A stretch of DNA of 64,000 nt from Sphaerotilus natans (GCF_900156335.1 NZ_FTMZ01000001.1:186001-250000); one strand, 5' to 3'. Shown: positions 11,282 to 20,317, counted from the stretch's first letter. A program made the numbers and translations. The notes: generated by a model not told the origin, from the sequence alone.

Positions 11282-12894
11282 GCCGTGCTGTCTGCACCAA
11301 TCTGCCCGCCGCCTGCAGCAAGGCGGCTTCCCGTGCGCTGCTGCCGCTGAAGTCACCGGACGATCGCTGCCCGGAATGCGGCGCCGCGCTGCTGCCGATC
11401 GATGCGGCGGTCGAGGCCTCGCCGGCCGGCGCAGCGCGCTGGCTGGTCCCGGTCGTCGGCGTCGTGCTGGTGGCCACGGCGGGCTTCTTCCTGTCGGGGC
11501 TGGGTGGCAAGTCGGCTTCGGAGTCCGGCGTGCGGGCCGGGGCGGGCGCCGGGCTGGTCACCCAGGCGGGCGCGACGCTCGAAGGTCAGCCGCCTGCCGC
11601 CGGCCTGCCCGCGACCCTGACGCTGCATGGCGCCGCGCTGCTGGGCCCGGACCTGATGGCCGAGCTGGTCCAGGCTTTCCTGCGCGCCGACGGTCTGAAC
11701 GATGCGCGCCGGCCGGACCCGACCGTGCCGCTGCTGGTGGCGCGCACCTCCGCCGGCGCACGGCTCGAGTTCCGGCTCGATCCGGCGCTCTCGGTCTCGG
11801 GTGCTGCCGGGCTGCGGCGGGTCTCGGTGCTGGGTGACGACATCGGCGTCGACGACATCACCCTCGGCCTGGACGCGCTGGCGGTGGTGGTCCATCCGGA
11901 CAGCCCGCTGCGCTCGCTGACGCCGGGGCAGCTGCGCCAGCGCCTGCTCGGCCGCGCCGGCCGGGCGGATGCGGTGCACCTGCCGGCCGATCCCGCACTG
12001 CAGGCGCTGGTGTCGCGCCAGCTGCTCGCTGGCGAGGGCCTGCCCACCGCGCTGCCCGCCCATGCCGACAGCCGTGAGCTGCTGAAGGCGGTGGCGGCCG
12101 ATCCTGAGGCCATCGGCCTGGTGCCGCTGGCCGAGGTCGGCACCGCGCGGGTGCTGCCGGTGGCCGATGCCTCGGGGGCGGCCTGGATGCCCGACGCGCA
12201 GACCCTGGCCGCCGAGCGCTATCCGCTGACGCACCGGGTGGTCATGCACCTGCCGGCGGGCTCGGACGCACGGCTGCAGCGCCTGGCCAGCTATCTGGCC
12301 GGGCCGGCGGCGCAGCAGCGCCTGGCCTCCCGGCTGGCGGTGCCGGCGGTGCCGCAGCTGCTGGCGGCCGGTCAGCCCGCCACCGCCGAGACCCTGCCGG
12401 CACCGCGCCTGCCGCGTGACCAGACCGCGCTGATCCGCCAGGCGCGGCTGCTGGGGGGGCGCATCGGCTTCGAGGCCGGCGCCGACACGCTCGATGCGGT
12501 GGCGCGTGCCGAGACCGAGCGGCTCGGCCGTCTGCTGGCGGCCGGCCAGATTCCGCGTGGCGCGGCGATTCTGGTGCTGGCCAGCGCCAACGATCCTGGC
12601 GGCTTCTGCGGCAACCGCACGCTGTCGGAGCGACGAGCTGCGGAGGTCGCCCGGGTGCTGGGCGAGCTCGGGGTGAAGGTCGATGTGGTGCGCGGCATCG
12701 GTCGCCTCGGTCCGGCCGGGCTGGACGCGACGCCGGTGGCCACGATGGAGCGTCGTGCCGAGATCTGGATCAGCGAGACGCCGCTGCGCCAGCCGCCGCC
12801 CTTCCGCTGCTCGCCTGGACCGGGGCGGGCCGGGGAGGGGGCAGCGGAGGGTGCCACCCCGGTGGGGGCCTCGGCGGCTGCATCGGCCTCATGA
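11278..12894 (+). CDS. Zinc-ribbon/TM/binding-protein/OmpA fusion, partner of the tubulin-like protein
   Basis: 538 residues. Residues 6-34 hold Cys6, Cys13, Cys31 and Cys34 (the last pair as CPECG), a likely zinc ribbon facing the cytoplasm. Residues 55-75 are a membrane helix (WLVPVVGVVLVATAGFFL). From about 105 to 370 is a PstS-like periplasmic binding-protein fold (LTLHGAALLGPDLMAELV; LAVVVHPDSPLRSL; IGLVPLAEVG). The C-terminal region carries an OmpA-like peptidoglycan-binding motif (GFCGNRTLSERRAAEVARVL ... ERRAEIWI). The tail is low complexity. The layout would join a cytoplasmic module to the cell wall through the inner membrane. The start overlaps the tubulin-like stop by 4 bases. Confidence 0.75.
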   Translation: MSRAVCTNLPAACSKAASRALLPLKSPDDRCPECGAALLPIDAAVEASPAGAARWLVPVVGVVLVATAGFFLSGLGGKSASESGVRAGAGAGLVTQAGATLEGQPPAAGLPATLTLHGAALLGPDLMAELVQAFLRADGLNDARRPDPTVPLLVARTSAGARLEFRLDPALSVSGAAGLRRVSVLGDDIGVDDITLGLDALAVVVHPDSPLRSLTPGQLRQRLLGRAGRADAVHLPADPALQALVSRQLLAGEGLPTALPAHADSRELLKAVAADPEAIGLVPLAEVGTARVLPVADASGAAWMPDAQTLAAERYPLTHRVVMHLPAGSDARLQRLASYLAGPAAQQRLASRLAVPAVPQLLAAGQPATAETLPAPRLPRDQTALIRQARLLGGRIGFEAGADTLDAVARAETERLGRLLAAGQIPRGAAILVLASANDPGGFCGNRTLSERRAAEVARVLGELGVKVDVVRGIGRLGPAGLDATPVATMERRAEIWISETPLRQPPPFRCSPGPGRAGEGAAEGATPVGASAAASAS

Positions 12895-12976
12895 CGGGGC
12901 ATCCTGCGCGATCTCTGCTCCGGTCGTGATCTCTTTACACCGCCTGCCTAGGGGGTAAGGGCTAATGAATCACGCT

Positions 12977-12989
12977 TTTACATTGTAAA
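12977..12989. promoter_or_regulatory. Palindrome TTTACATTGTAAA with nearby -10-like TATGAT
   Basis: An inverted repeat in an AT-rich island (12962-13014) that contrasts with the GC-rich surroundings, ahead of the MBOAT gene. A TATGAT -10-like box lies at 12996-13001. The TTAC-N3-GTAA core is shared with the palindrome at 8208-8220. Likely promoter and operator of the MBOAT unit; by pattern only. Confidence 0.45.
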
Positions 12990-13108
12990 TCTCTTTATGA
13001 TTATTTTCATTTAAGGGGGCGGGTCAGCACAAGATCCGGGTCACAAGCCAAGAAAACGGGGCGCAATCGGGCGACCTCGCGGCCCCCTCCATCCTGTTCG
13101 GGGGGGTC

Positions 13109-14554
13109 ATGCTTTTCAACTCGGCGGAATTCATCCTGCTGTTCCTGCCGGTGGTGCTGGTGATCTATCACGCGCTGCCGCACCGTGGACAGAACATCTT
13201 TCTGGTGCTGGCCAGCTGCGTGTTCTATGCCAGCTGGGACTGGCGCTTCCTGCTGCCGCTGCTGTTCACCACCGGGGTCGACTACCAGATCTCGCTGAAG
13301 CTGGCCGAGTCGGTGCGCCGCGGCGAGCCCCAGCAGGTGCGCAAGCGCTGGATGCAGCTGAGCATCGCGCTGAACCTGGGCCTGCTGGGCTTCTTCAAGT
13401 ACGCCAACTTCTTCGCCCAGTCGGCGGTCGATGCCGGCCGGTTGCTCGGGCTGGACTGGTCGCTGCCGGTGATGGAGATCGTGCTGCCGGTGGCGATCTC
13501 GTTCTACACCTTCCAGGCGATGTCCTACACGATCGACGTCTACCGGGGCGAGCTGCATCCCTGCGACTCGTTCTGGGACTTCTTCCTGGCGGTGCTGTAC
13601 TTCCCGCATCTGGTGGCCGGTCCGATCCAGCGCGCCTCGACGCTGCTGCCGCAGGTGATCCGCCCGCGCACGATGCAGCGCGACGTGGTGATCGAGGGCC
13701 TGCACCTGATGCTGTGGGGCTACTTCAAGAAGGTCTACATCGCCGACAACCTGACGCCCTGGGTCGACGCGGCCTTCCGCGCCGGCGCCACGCCCGACAC
13801 CGCGACGGTGGTGACCGGCGTGCTGGCCTTCACCTTCCAGATCTACTGCGACTTCTCGGGCTACACCGACATCGCGCGCGGCGTGGCGCGGCTGATGGGC
13901 TTCGAGTTCACGCTGAACTTCCGTCTGCCGTACTTCGCCACCAACCCGTCGGACTTCTGGCGGCGCTGGCACATCAGCCTGTCGAGCTGGCTGGCCGACT
14001 ACCTGTACAAGCCGCTGGGCGGCAACCGCGGCTCGCGCTGGATGACCTGCCGCAACCTGATGATCACGATGCTGCTGGGCGGCCTGTGGCACGGCGCGGC
14101 GTGGAATTTCGTGCTCTGGGGCTTCTACCACGGCCTGATCCTGGTGCTGCACCGCCTGGCGCAGCCGGCGCTCGAGCGCATCGGCCAGCGATTCGAGGCG
14201 ATGCCGAGCCTGTGGCTGACGCTCCGCATCGCGACGATGTTCCTCATGACCTGCTACGGCTGGCTGCTGTTTCGCGCCACCTCGCTGGAGCAGATCGCCT
14301 CGATGACGCATCTGCTGCTGGTGCCGCAGGGCGGCTTCGACTGGGCGCCGCTGGGCGAGGTGCTGAAGCTGGTCGCGCCGCTGCTGCTGGTGCAGTGGGT
14401 GCAGTGGCGCACGGGCGAGCTGTACTTCTCCCGGCTGCTCTGGGGCGGGCGTCTGCGAGGCGCGCCGCTGCGGGTGACGGGCTACGCCGTCATGGCCTAT
14501 CTGTGCCTGTTCCTGGGCGGCCAGCCGCAGTCCTTCGCCTACTTCCACTTCTGA
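13109..14554 (+). CDS. MBOAT-family O-acyltransferase (AlgI-like)
   Basis: 481 residues with many membrane helices. The start MLFNSAEFILLFLPVVL and the block VLASCVFYASWDW are typical of the AlgI/PatA/DltB-like group. Conserved MBOAT features include SFYTFQAMSYTIDVYRGE, FPHLVAGPIQRAS, DFWRRWHISLSSWLADYLY and the catalytic histidine region LLGGLWHGAAWNFVLWG. These proteins move acetyl groups across the inner membrane onto exported polysaccharides or cell-wall sugars. The next gene, an SGNH protein 30 bases downstream, is the expected periplasmic transfer partner. No polysaccharide synthesis genes are in the window, so the acceptor is unknown. Confidence 0.93.
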   Translation: MLFNSAEFILLFLPVVLVIYHALPHRGQNIFLVLASCVFYASWDWRFLLPLLFTTGVDYQISLKLAESVRRGEPQQVRKRWMQLSIALNLGLLGFFKYANFFAQSAVDAGRLLGLDWSLPVMEIVLPVAISFYTFQAMSYTIDVYRGELHPCDSFWDFFLAVLYFPHLVAGPIQRASTLLPQVIRPRTMQRDVVIEGLHLMLWGYFKKVYIADNLTPWVDAAFRAGATPDTATVVTGVLAFTFQIYCDFSGYTDIARGVARLMGFEFTLNFRLPYFATNPSDFWRRWHISLSSWLADYLYKPLGGNRGSRWMTCRNLMITMLLGGLWHGAAWNFVLWGFYHGLILVLHRLAQPALERIGQRFEAMPSLWLTLRIATMFLMTCYGWLLFRATSLEQIASMTHLLLVPQGGFDWAPLGEVLKLVAPLLLVQWVQWRTGELYFSRLLWGGRLRGAPLRVTGYAVMAYLCLFLGGQPQSFAYFHF

Positions 14555-14584
14555 TTCCACCTCCGATCTCGTGGAGACCTGCTG

Positions 14585-15721
14585 ATGATGACGACCCTGC
14601 TCAAGCATCGTCCGGTCCGCTGGACCGCCTATGCGCTGCTGGCGCTGCTGACCCTGGAGTGCTGTGCCCGTCTGGAGGACAAGCTTCGCCAGCAGGCGCC
14701 GATGAACCGCCCGCACAGCATCGACTCGGTCTTCCATGACAGCCCGGAGGGCCGCCAGGGCCGGCCCGGAGCCCGCTTTGCCAAGTGGTCGATGAACTCG
14801 CTGGGCTACCGCAGTCCCGAGCCTCGCCCCGACAGCAGCGTGCGCATCCTGACCTTCGGGGCCTCCGAGACCTTCGGGCTCTACGAGAGTGCGGGCAACG
14901 AATATCCGCGCCAGCTCGAGCGCGAACTGCAGCGTCGCGGCCTGTCGAATGCCGAGGTGATCAACATCGCGCTGCCAGGCATCCGCATCGGCCACGCCGA
15001 CTATCTGCGCGAGGCGATCGCTCGGCTGCAGCCGCAGTGGGTGTTGCTGTATCCGTCTCCGGCCAACTACATCGGGGCGGAGAACACGCTGTGCCGGGAG
15101 GGGGGCTCGACCCGCGCGGTGAGGATGACGCCGTCACCCGAGCAGATGGCCCCGCTGCCGCCCAAGCTGCATCTGCGCCTGGCCGGCAAGCTCACGGACA
15201 TCGCCAAGCCGCTGATGCCGCTGCAGATGACGGTGGCGCTGAAGCAGCTGTCGATCCAGCGCTTCGAGGCGCGTGGCGAGGTGATGGATCGGCTGCCCGA
15301 CGCGCAGCTGGACCGCTTCCTCTCCGACCTGTCCTGCACCGCGCGGGTGGCCGAATCGATGGGCGCGCGGCCGCTGCTGGTCACGCACGCGACCCGCTTC
15401 GGTCCCGGCTTCGAGCGAGGCGATGGCCTGATGCTGACGAACTGGCGCTCCTTCTATCCGGAGCTGCGCGAAGAGGGGCTGCTCGACATGGAGCGCAGGG
15501 CCGCCGAAGGCATGCGGGCGCTGGCACAGGCACGCCAGCTGCCGCTGGTCGATGCCTCGGCCAAGATGCCGGGGGGCGCCGAGAATTTCGCCGACTTTGT
15601 CCACTTCACGGACGCAGGCGCGCAGCGCATGGCCACGCTGGTGGCCGACACGCTGGCGGACACGATCCGGCGGGGGCTGGAGCGTCCGAAGGTGGTGGCG
15701 TCGGTCACGGTCGCGCCATGA
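14585..15721 (+). CDS. SGNH/GDSL-fold protein, partner of the MBOAT acyltransferase
   Basis: 378 residues. A signal-anchor helix (WTAYALLALLTLECCARL) is followed by an SGNH-type domain: block I FGASETFG with the nucleophile serine, ALPGIRIGHADYL, an Asn block SPANYIG, and the terminal DFVHFTDAGAQRMA supplying Asp and His. Such proteins sit in the periplasm beside AlgI-type MBOATs and act as O-acetyltransferases or esterases. It lies 30 bases after the MBOAT gene on the same strand. Whether it transfers or removes acyl groups cannot be told from sequence. Confidence 0.85.
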   Translation: MMTTLLKHRPVRWTAYALLALLTLECCARLEDKLRQQAPMNRPHSIDSVFHDSPEGRQGRPGARFAKWSMNSLGYRSPEPRPDSSVRILTFGASETFGLYESAGNEYPRQLERELQRRGLSNAEVINIALPGIRIGHADYLREAIARLQPQWVLLYPSPANYIGAENTLCREGGSTRAVRMTPSPEQMAPLPPKLHLRLAGKLTDIAKPLMPLQMTVALKQLSIQRFEARGEVMDRLPDAQLDRFLSDLSCTARVAESMGARPLLVTHATRFGPGFERGDGLMLTNWRSFYPELREEGLLDMERRAAEGMRALAQARQLPLVDASAKMPGGAENFADFVHFTDAGAQRMATLVADTLADTIRRGLERPKVVASVTVAP

Positions 15722-15736
15722 GGCCGCGAGCGGGGA

Positions 15737-16456
15737 TCACATCGGCTCGTTGAGCAGCGACAGCACGTCGGAGTGGAACTCGCGGCGGTAGAGCACCCAG
15801 ATCACCGCCAGCGTGCCCACCACCATCGCCAGCGGCGACAGGAACCACAGCACCGCGGCGAAGCTCATGTAGACCGCGCGCAGGCCGTCGTTGAAGGTCT
15901 CGGCGCCCAGGCCCATGACCCGGCCGGCGCGCTCGGCATAGCGCCGGCGCAGCTGGGTGTCCTCGGCACGCTCGAAATCCTTGGGCGAGGGCGCCGAGCC
16001 GATCAGCAGCGCGCCGAAGCTGTACTGGCGCATCGACCAGGTGAAGCGGAAGAAAGCATGCACGAAGATGCCGGTCAGCACCAGCAGCTTCAGGTCAAGC
16101 ACCAGCATCGAGGTGCGCGCGGCGAAGGGCAGCTCCTGCACCATTTCCGCCGTCTTGTCGGTGGCGCCCACCGCCGCGATCAGACCGCCGATGATGAAGA
16201 TGGTGGTCGAGGCGAAGAAGCTCGGGCTGGTGGCCATGCTCTGCGACACGGCTGCATCGACGATGCGGTTGTCGCGGAAGGTGGTCTGCAGCATCCACTC
16301 CTGGCGGATGCGATTGGTGCTGGCCAGCACCGAGGGGCGGCGCACCGCGCGGGCCTTGGCGAACCGCACATAGCCCACCCAGCCGGCGAAGAACACCCCC
16401 AGCGCCAGCCAGTCGGCCAGCGGCAGCACCTGAATCACGCGCAGCAGGAAATCCAT
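15737..16456 (-). CDS. DUF599 membrane protein
   Basis: 239 residues with four hydrophobic helices: WLALGVFFAGWVGYVRF near the N-terminus, FFASTTIFIIGGLIAAVG, LLVLTGIFVHAFFRFTWSMRQ, and a C-terminal LWFLSPLAMVVGTLAVIWVL. The motifs FFASTTI, RFTWSMRQYSF and GAETFNDGLRAVY are those of the DUF599 family, widespread in proteobacteria and of unknown role. It is transcribed towards the SGNH gene, ending 15 bases from its stop, and is separated by 52 bases from the flavodoxin gene upstream. Family firm, function unknown. Confidence 0.88.
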   Translation of the reverse strand: MDFLLRVIQVLPLADWLALGVFFAGWVGYVRFAKARAVRRPSVLASTNRIRQEWMLQTTFRDNRIVDAAVSQSMATSPSFFASTTIFIIGGLIAAVGATDKTAEMVQELPFAARTSMLVLDLKLLVLTGIFVHAFFRFTWSMRQYSFGALLIGSAPSPKDFERAEDTQLRRRYAERAGRVMGLGAETFNDGLRAVYMSFAAVLWFLSPLAMVVGTLAVIWVLYRREFHSDVLSLLNEPM

Positions 16457-16508
16457 GGCGCGACTTTACCGGCTGCGGCGCCCAGGCGCGCCGCCAGCCG
16501 GTCGGGCA

Positions 16509-17069
16509 TCAGGCCAGGCGGGCGGCAGCGGCAGCGACGCGTGCGCCGAAGGCTCGCGCGGTGGCCAGGTCGCCCGGCACCATCTCGTCGACGCTGGCGT
16601 CCGACGGGGTGGCGGTCATCAGGCCGGCGGACATGCCCAGGTTGTTCAGGTCGTCGCGGGTCGAGGCCTTGGTGTTGGCGGGCATCATGCCGGCGCCCAC
16701 CCACAGCATGCCGTGCTGCATCGCCAGCGTGGTCAGGTAGGACATCGTGGTGTGCTTGTCGCCGTACAGCGAGGCCGAGTTGGTGAAGCCGGCAGCCAGC
16801 TTGTCCTGCCACTTGCGGGTGAACCAGGCCTTGCTCGAGGCATCGGCGAACTTCTTGAACTGCCAGCTGACCATGCCCATGTAGGTCGGCGAGCCGAACA
16901 CGATGGCGTCGGCGGCGTCGAGCTGCTCCCAGCCGCCCTCGGGCAGGTTGCCCTCGGCGTCGATGGCCAGCAGGCTCGCGCCCGCGCCAGCCCCTTCGGC
17001 GACGGCGGCGGCGACCTTGGCGGTGTGGCCGTAGCCGCTGTGGTGGACGATGACGATCTTCTTGCTCAT
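16509..17069 (-). CDS. Flavodoxin-family (WrbA-like) NAD(P)H-dependent oxidoreductase
   Basis: 186 residues from ATG 17067-17069, chosen because AAAGGA lies upstream at the right distance; an in-frame start 17 codons earlier lacks support. KKIVIVHHSGYGHTAKVA is the FMN phosphate loop. AIVFGSPTYMGMVSWQFKKFAD and the Trp-containing FTRKWQDKLAAGFTNSASLYGDK segment are typical of WrbA-like quinone reductases. It follows the pirin gene by 66 bases on the same strand, and both face a divergent LysR gene. The trio resembles a small redox/quinone response unit controlled by the LysR protein, which is inference. Confidence 0.88.
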   Translation of the reverse strand: MSKKIVIVHHSGYGHTAKVAAAVAEGAGAGASLLAIDAEGNLPEGGWEQLDAADAIVFGSPTYMGMVSWQFKKFADASSKAWFTRKWQDKLAAGFTNSASLYGDKHTTMSYLTTLAMQHGMLWVGAGMMPANTKASTRDDLNNLGMSAGLMTATPSDASVDEMVPGDLATARAFGARVAAAAARLA

Positions 17070-17135
17070 GGCGGGGTTCCTTTCAGAGAGGGGAACGGGG
17101 TGGGGGAGAAGAAAAGACAAAGGGACCGGGGCGGT

Positions 17136-17849
17136 TCAGGGCTGCAGTTCGAACACCAGCACCTCGGCGTCCTGGCCGTCGTGCAGGCTCAGCACGGTCT
17201 CGCCGTCGATCGCCAGCGCGTCGCCGGTGTTCAGCGCCTGGCCGCTTGCCGTCAGCCGGCCGCGTGCCAGGTGCACATAGGCCTTGCGGGCCGGGTCGAG
17301 CGTCAGCTCGGCGCGCTCGGCCGGGCCGTCGAAGCGGCCGATGTGCAGCCGCACGTCGGCGTTGAGGGCGACGGCCGCCTGCGCGGCCTCGGCGCTGCCG
17401 GCCGGGGCGCCGACCAGGCGCAGCCGCCCGCGCAGCTCGGCGTCGTCGATCGTGTGCTGGTCGTAGCTCGGCGGCAGCCCGGCCTGGCTCGGCAGCATCC
17501 AGATCTGCAGCAGGTGCGCGACCTCGATGCCGTGGTTCATCTCGCTGTGGCGCACGCCGGTGCCGGCGCTCATGCGCTGGGCCTCGCCGGGACGGAGGGT
17601 CGCGCCGTTGCCCAGGCTGTCGCGGTGGCTGAGCTCGCCGCCGAGCATCCAGGTGAAGATTTCCATGTCGCGGTGGCCGTGCGTGCCGAAGCCGCGGTGA
17701 CCGGCCACCCAGTCCTCGTTGATGACGCGCAGATTGCCCCAACCCATGCGGCTCGGGTCGAAGTAGTCGGCGAAGGAGAAGCTGTGGTAGCTCTCCAGCC
17801 AGCCGTGGTGGGCGTGGCCGCGCTTGGCGGAGGGGCGGAACTCGATCAT
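17136..17849 (-). CDS. Pirin-family protein
   Basis: 237 residues from ATG 17847-17849 (MIEFRPSAKRGHA), preceded by AAAGAGA. The bicupin shows FGTHGHRDMEIFTWMLGGEL with the metal-binding His/Glu residues, then RMSAGTGVRHSEMNHG and LLQIWMLPS. YhhW-like pirins in this family have quercetinase-type dioxygenase activity in vitro, though the natural substrate is usually unknown. The gene is divergent from the LysR regulator with a 112-base gap and probably co-transcribed with the flavodoxin gene. Confidence 0.92.
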   Translation of the reverse strand: MIEFRPSAKRGHAHHGWLESYHSFSFADYFDPSRMGWGNLRVINEDWVAGHRGFGTHGHRDMEIFTWMLGGELSHRDSLGNGATLRPGEAQRMSAGTGVRHSEMNHGIEVAHLLQIWMLPSQAGLPPSYDQHTIDDAELRGRLRLVGAPAGSAEAAQAAVALNADVRLHIGRFDGPAERAELTLDPARKAYVHLARGRLTASGQALNTGDALAIDGETVLSLHDGQDAEVLVFELQP

Positions 17850-17961
17850 GGCGAACTCTCTTTCTGTGCCCTCATGGTCGCCCGGCCGCGGCGTCTGTGG
17901 GTGGCGTGGCGATGATGGCATCATTCAAATAGATTGAATTGAACTTCCGGGAGCCCACCCC

Positions 17962-18930
17962 ATGCCCGAGCGCCGCCGCGCCCTGACCCCTGATGCCCTC
18001 GAGATGATGGACACCATCGCCCGCACCGGCAGCTTCGCCGCGGCTGCGCGCGAGCTGGGCAAGGTGCCCTCGGCGCTGACCTACAGCGTGCGCCAGCTCG
18101 AGGAGTCGCTCGACGTGCTGCTGTTCGACCGCAGCTCGCGCCAGGCGCAGCTCACCGCCGCCGGCGAGGAGCTGCTGCGCGAGGGCCGGCGGCTGCTGCA
18201 GCAGATCGACGCGGTGGCGCACCGGGTGCAGCGCGTGGCCACCGGCTGGGAGCCCTCGCTGACGATCGCGGTCGACAACATCCTGGCGCCGCGTGCGGTG
18301 TTCGACCTGATCGAGGCCTTCCTGTCGCTGCGCTGCTCCGATCAGGCCGAGGCCGGCCCGCTGCCCACCCGACTGAAGCTGCGCACCGAGGTGATGACCG
18401 GCACGCTGGAGGCGCTCTCCAGCGGCCAGGCCGATCTGGCCATCGGCGTGCCGGTGACGGGCGGCCTGCCGCAAGGCCTGCGCTCCGAGCTGATCGGCCG
18501 GCTGCCGATGCTGATGGCGGTGGCGCCGCACCATCCGCTGGCCGAGGCGAGCGAGCCGCTGTCGGCGCAGACGCTGGCGCAGCACCGCGTCATCGCCATC
18601 GCCGACACCGCCCAGCGCATGGACCGGCTCACCACCGGCATCCTGCCCGGGCAGGACGTGCTGACGGTGCCCTCGCTGGTGGCCAAGCTGGAGGCGCAGA
18701 TCCGCGGCCTGGGCTGCGGGCGGCTGCCCGAGCCGCTGCTGCGCCCGCATGTCGAGGCCGGGCGGCTGGTGGTCAAGCACACCGAGTCGCCGCCCACGGT
18801 GGTCGAGCTGCACTATGTCTGGCGCGATGCGCCGGGCCGGGGCCGCGCGCTCGGCTGGTGGCTCGAGCAGCTCGGCAGCGACATCACGCGCCGGGCGCTG
18901 CTGGAGCAGCATGCGGGGCTGATCCTGTGA
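17962..18930 (+). CDS. LysR-family transcriptional regulator
   Basis: 322 residues. The winged helix-turn-helix occupies residues 8-67 ([51 protein letters not shown]), followed by a linker helix and a substrate-binding-type effector domain. It is divergent from pirin, the usual arrangement for a LysR protein controlling its neighbour. Its stop codon overlaps the GTG start of gluQ by 4 bases, so gluQ is translationally coupled to it even though the functions look unrelated. The effector is unknown. Confidence 0.93.
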   Translation: MPERRRALTPDALEMMDTIARTGSFAAAARELGKVPSALTYSVRQLEESLDVLLFDRSSRQAQLTAAGEELLREGRRLLQQIDAVAHRVQRVATGWEPSLTIAVDNILAPRAVFDLIEAFLSLRCSDQAEAGPLPTRLKLRTEVMTGTLEALSSGQADLAIGVPVTGGLPQGLRSELIGRLPMLMAVAPHHPLAEASEPLSAQTLAQHRVIAIADTAQRMDRLTTGILPGQDVLTVPSLVAKLEAQIRGLGCGRLPEPLLRPHVEAGRLVVKHTESPPTVVELHYVWRDAPGRGRALGWWLEQLGSDITRRALLEQHAGLIL

Positions 18931-19847
18931 GCGTGCGCCCCGGCGAGCTCTATGTCGGCCGTTTTGCGCCATCGCCGACCGGCTGGCTGCATGCCGGCTC
19001 GATGGTCGCGGCGCTGGCCTCGTGGCTGGACGCGCGCGCGCATGGCGGGCGCTGGCTGGTGCGCATCGAGGATGTGGACGGCCCGCGCTGCATCGCCGGC
19101 GCCGAAGACGCGATCCTGCGCCAGCTCGCCGACTGCGGGCTGCATCCTGATGCGCCGCCGCTGCGCCAGTCCGATTGCGGCGCGCTCTACGCGCAGGCGC
19201 TGGAGCGGCTGCAGGCGGCCGGCCTGGCCTACGGCTGCCGCTGCACGCGACGCGAGATCGCGCAGGCGCTGCAGGCGCGCGGCCTGGACCGCGAGCGCCA
19301 CGGCGATCTGGTCTATCCCGGCACCTGCCGGCCCGGCGGGCCGCAGCCGGTGCCGTGGCTTGAGGCCCGGGCGGTGCGGCTGCTGACCTGCGCCGACGAT
19401 GGGTGCGACACCGTCATCGACTGGCAGGACCGTCGCCTGGGGCGACAGCGCCAGAACGTCAGCCGGGAGGTCGGCGACTTCGTGCTGCGCCGCGCCGACG
19501 GGCTGTGGGCCTACCAGCTCGCGGTGGTGGTCGACGATGCGGCGCAGGGCGTGACCGACATCGTTCGCGGCGAGGATCTGGCCGACAACACGCCGCGCCA
19601 GATCCTGCTGCGCCGCCATCTCGGCCTGCCGCAGCCGCGCCACCTGCACACGCCGCTGGTGCTGGCCGCCGACGGCCAGAAGTTGTCGAAGCAGAACGGC
19701 GCCGCGCCGGTCGACACCGGCCGTCCGGCCGAGGTGCTGACCGCCGCCGCGCGTGCGCTGGGTCTGGATCTGGCCGAGGGACTGAGCGCCGACGCGGTGC
19801 GCGCCGAGGCGCTTCGGCAGTGGCGCCTGCGGCTGGAGCGGGAGTGA
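18927..19847 (+). CDS. gluQ: Glutamyl-Q tRNA(Asp) synthetase
   Basis: 306 residues from GTG 18927. A truncated class I glutamyl-tRNA synthetase catalytic core: [20 protein letters not shown] holds the HIGH-type motif (HAGS), RIEDVDGPR follows, and the KMSKS-type loop is QKLSKQNG. The anticodon-binding domain of GltX is missing, which defines GluQ-RS. It attaches glutamate to the queuosine base of tRNA(Asp). A zinc-binding-like [10 protein letters not shown] cluster is present. The GTG overlaps the LysR stop as GTGA. Confidence 0.95.
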   Translation: MSVRPGELYVGRFAPSPTGWLHAGSMVAALASWLDARAHGGRWLVRIEDVDGPRCIAGAEDAILRQLADCGLHPDAPPLRQSDCGALYAQALERLQAAGLAYGCRCTRREIAQALQARGLDRERHGDLVYPGTCRPGGPQPVPWLEARAVRLLTCADDGCDTVIDWQDRRLGRQRQNVSREVGDFVLRRADGLWAYQLAVVVDDAAQGVTDIVRGEDLADNTPRQILLRRHLGLPQPRHLHTPLVLAADGQKLSKQNGAAPVDTGRPAEVLTAAARALGLDLAEGLSADAVRAEALRQWRLRLERE

Positions 19848-19931
19848 TGCGGATGCGGCCGGCCGCGGCTGGTGGCATCATCGCGGCCTTTTCTATCAGT
19901 TCACCCCCCACACACAAGAAAGGCTGATCTC

Positions 19932-20288
19932 ATGATCACCACCGCTTCCGGTCTGCAGTACGAAGACACCGTCGAGGGCAACGGCGAGCTGGCGGTCGCC
20001 GGCCGCCAGGTCAGCGTCCACTACACCGGCTGGCTGCACGATCCGGCGCAGCCGAACGGCCGCGGTCGCAAGTTCGACTCCAGCAAGGACCGTGGCCAGC
20101 CCTTCCGCTTCGGCCTGGGCGCCGGCATGGTCATCCAGGGCTGGGACGAGGGCGTGCAGGGCATGAAGGTCGGCGGCACCCGCGTGCTGGTGATCCCGCC
20201 GAACCTGGGCTATGGCGCCCGCGGCGCCGGCGGCGTCATCCCGCCGAACGCGACGCTGGTGTTCGAGGTGGATTTCCTCGGGTATTGA
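19932..20288 (+). CDS. FKBP-type peptidyl-prolyl cis-trans isomerase
   Basis: 118 residues, a single minimal FKBP domain with no signal peptide. Start ATG 19932 follows AAAGG. Diagnostic blocks are [70 protein letters not shown]. It would catalyse proline isomerisation during cytosolic protein folding. It is a single-gene unit, followed by a strong terminator 30 bases beyond its stop. Confidence 0.95.
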   Translation: MITTASGLQYEDTVEGNGELAVAGRQVSVHYTGWLHDPAQPNGRGRKFDSSKDRGQPFRFGLGAGMVIQGWDEGVQGMKVGGTRVLVIPPNLGYGARGAGGVIPPNATLVFEVDFLGY

Positions 20289-20317
20289 TTGCGCGAGTTG
20301 CCTCTCTGCGCATGCCA

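Noticed and set aside
8105-11356. Long open frame on the reverse strand continuing upstream of dnaE (2280 codons in total)
   Set aside because: It is antisense to the tubulin-like gene, rich in Gln/Arg with no domain motifs. High GC leaves few stops. The dnaE protein clearly begins at 8104.
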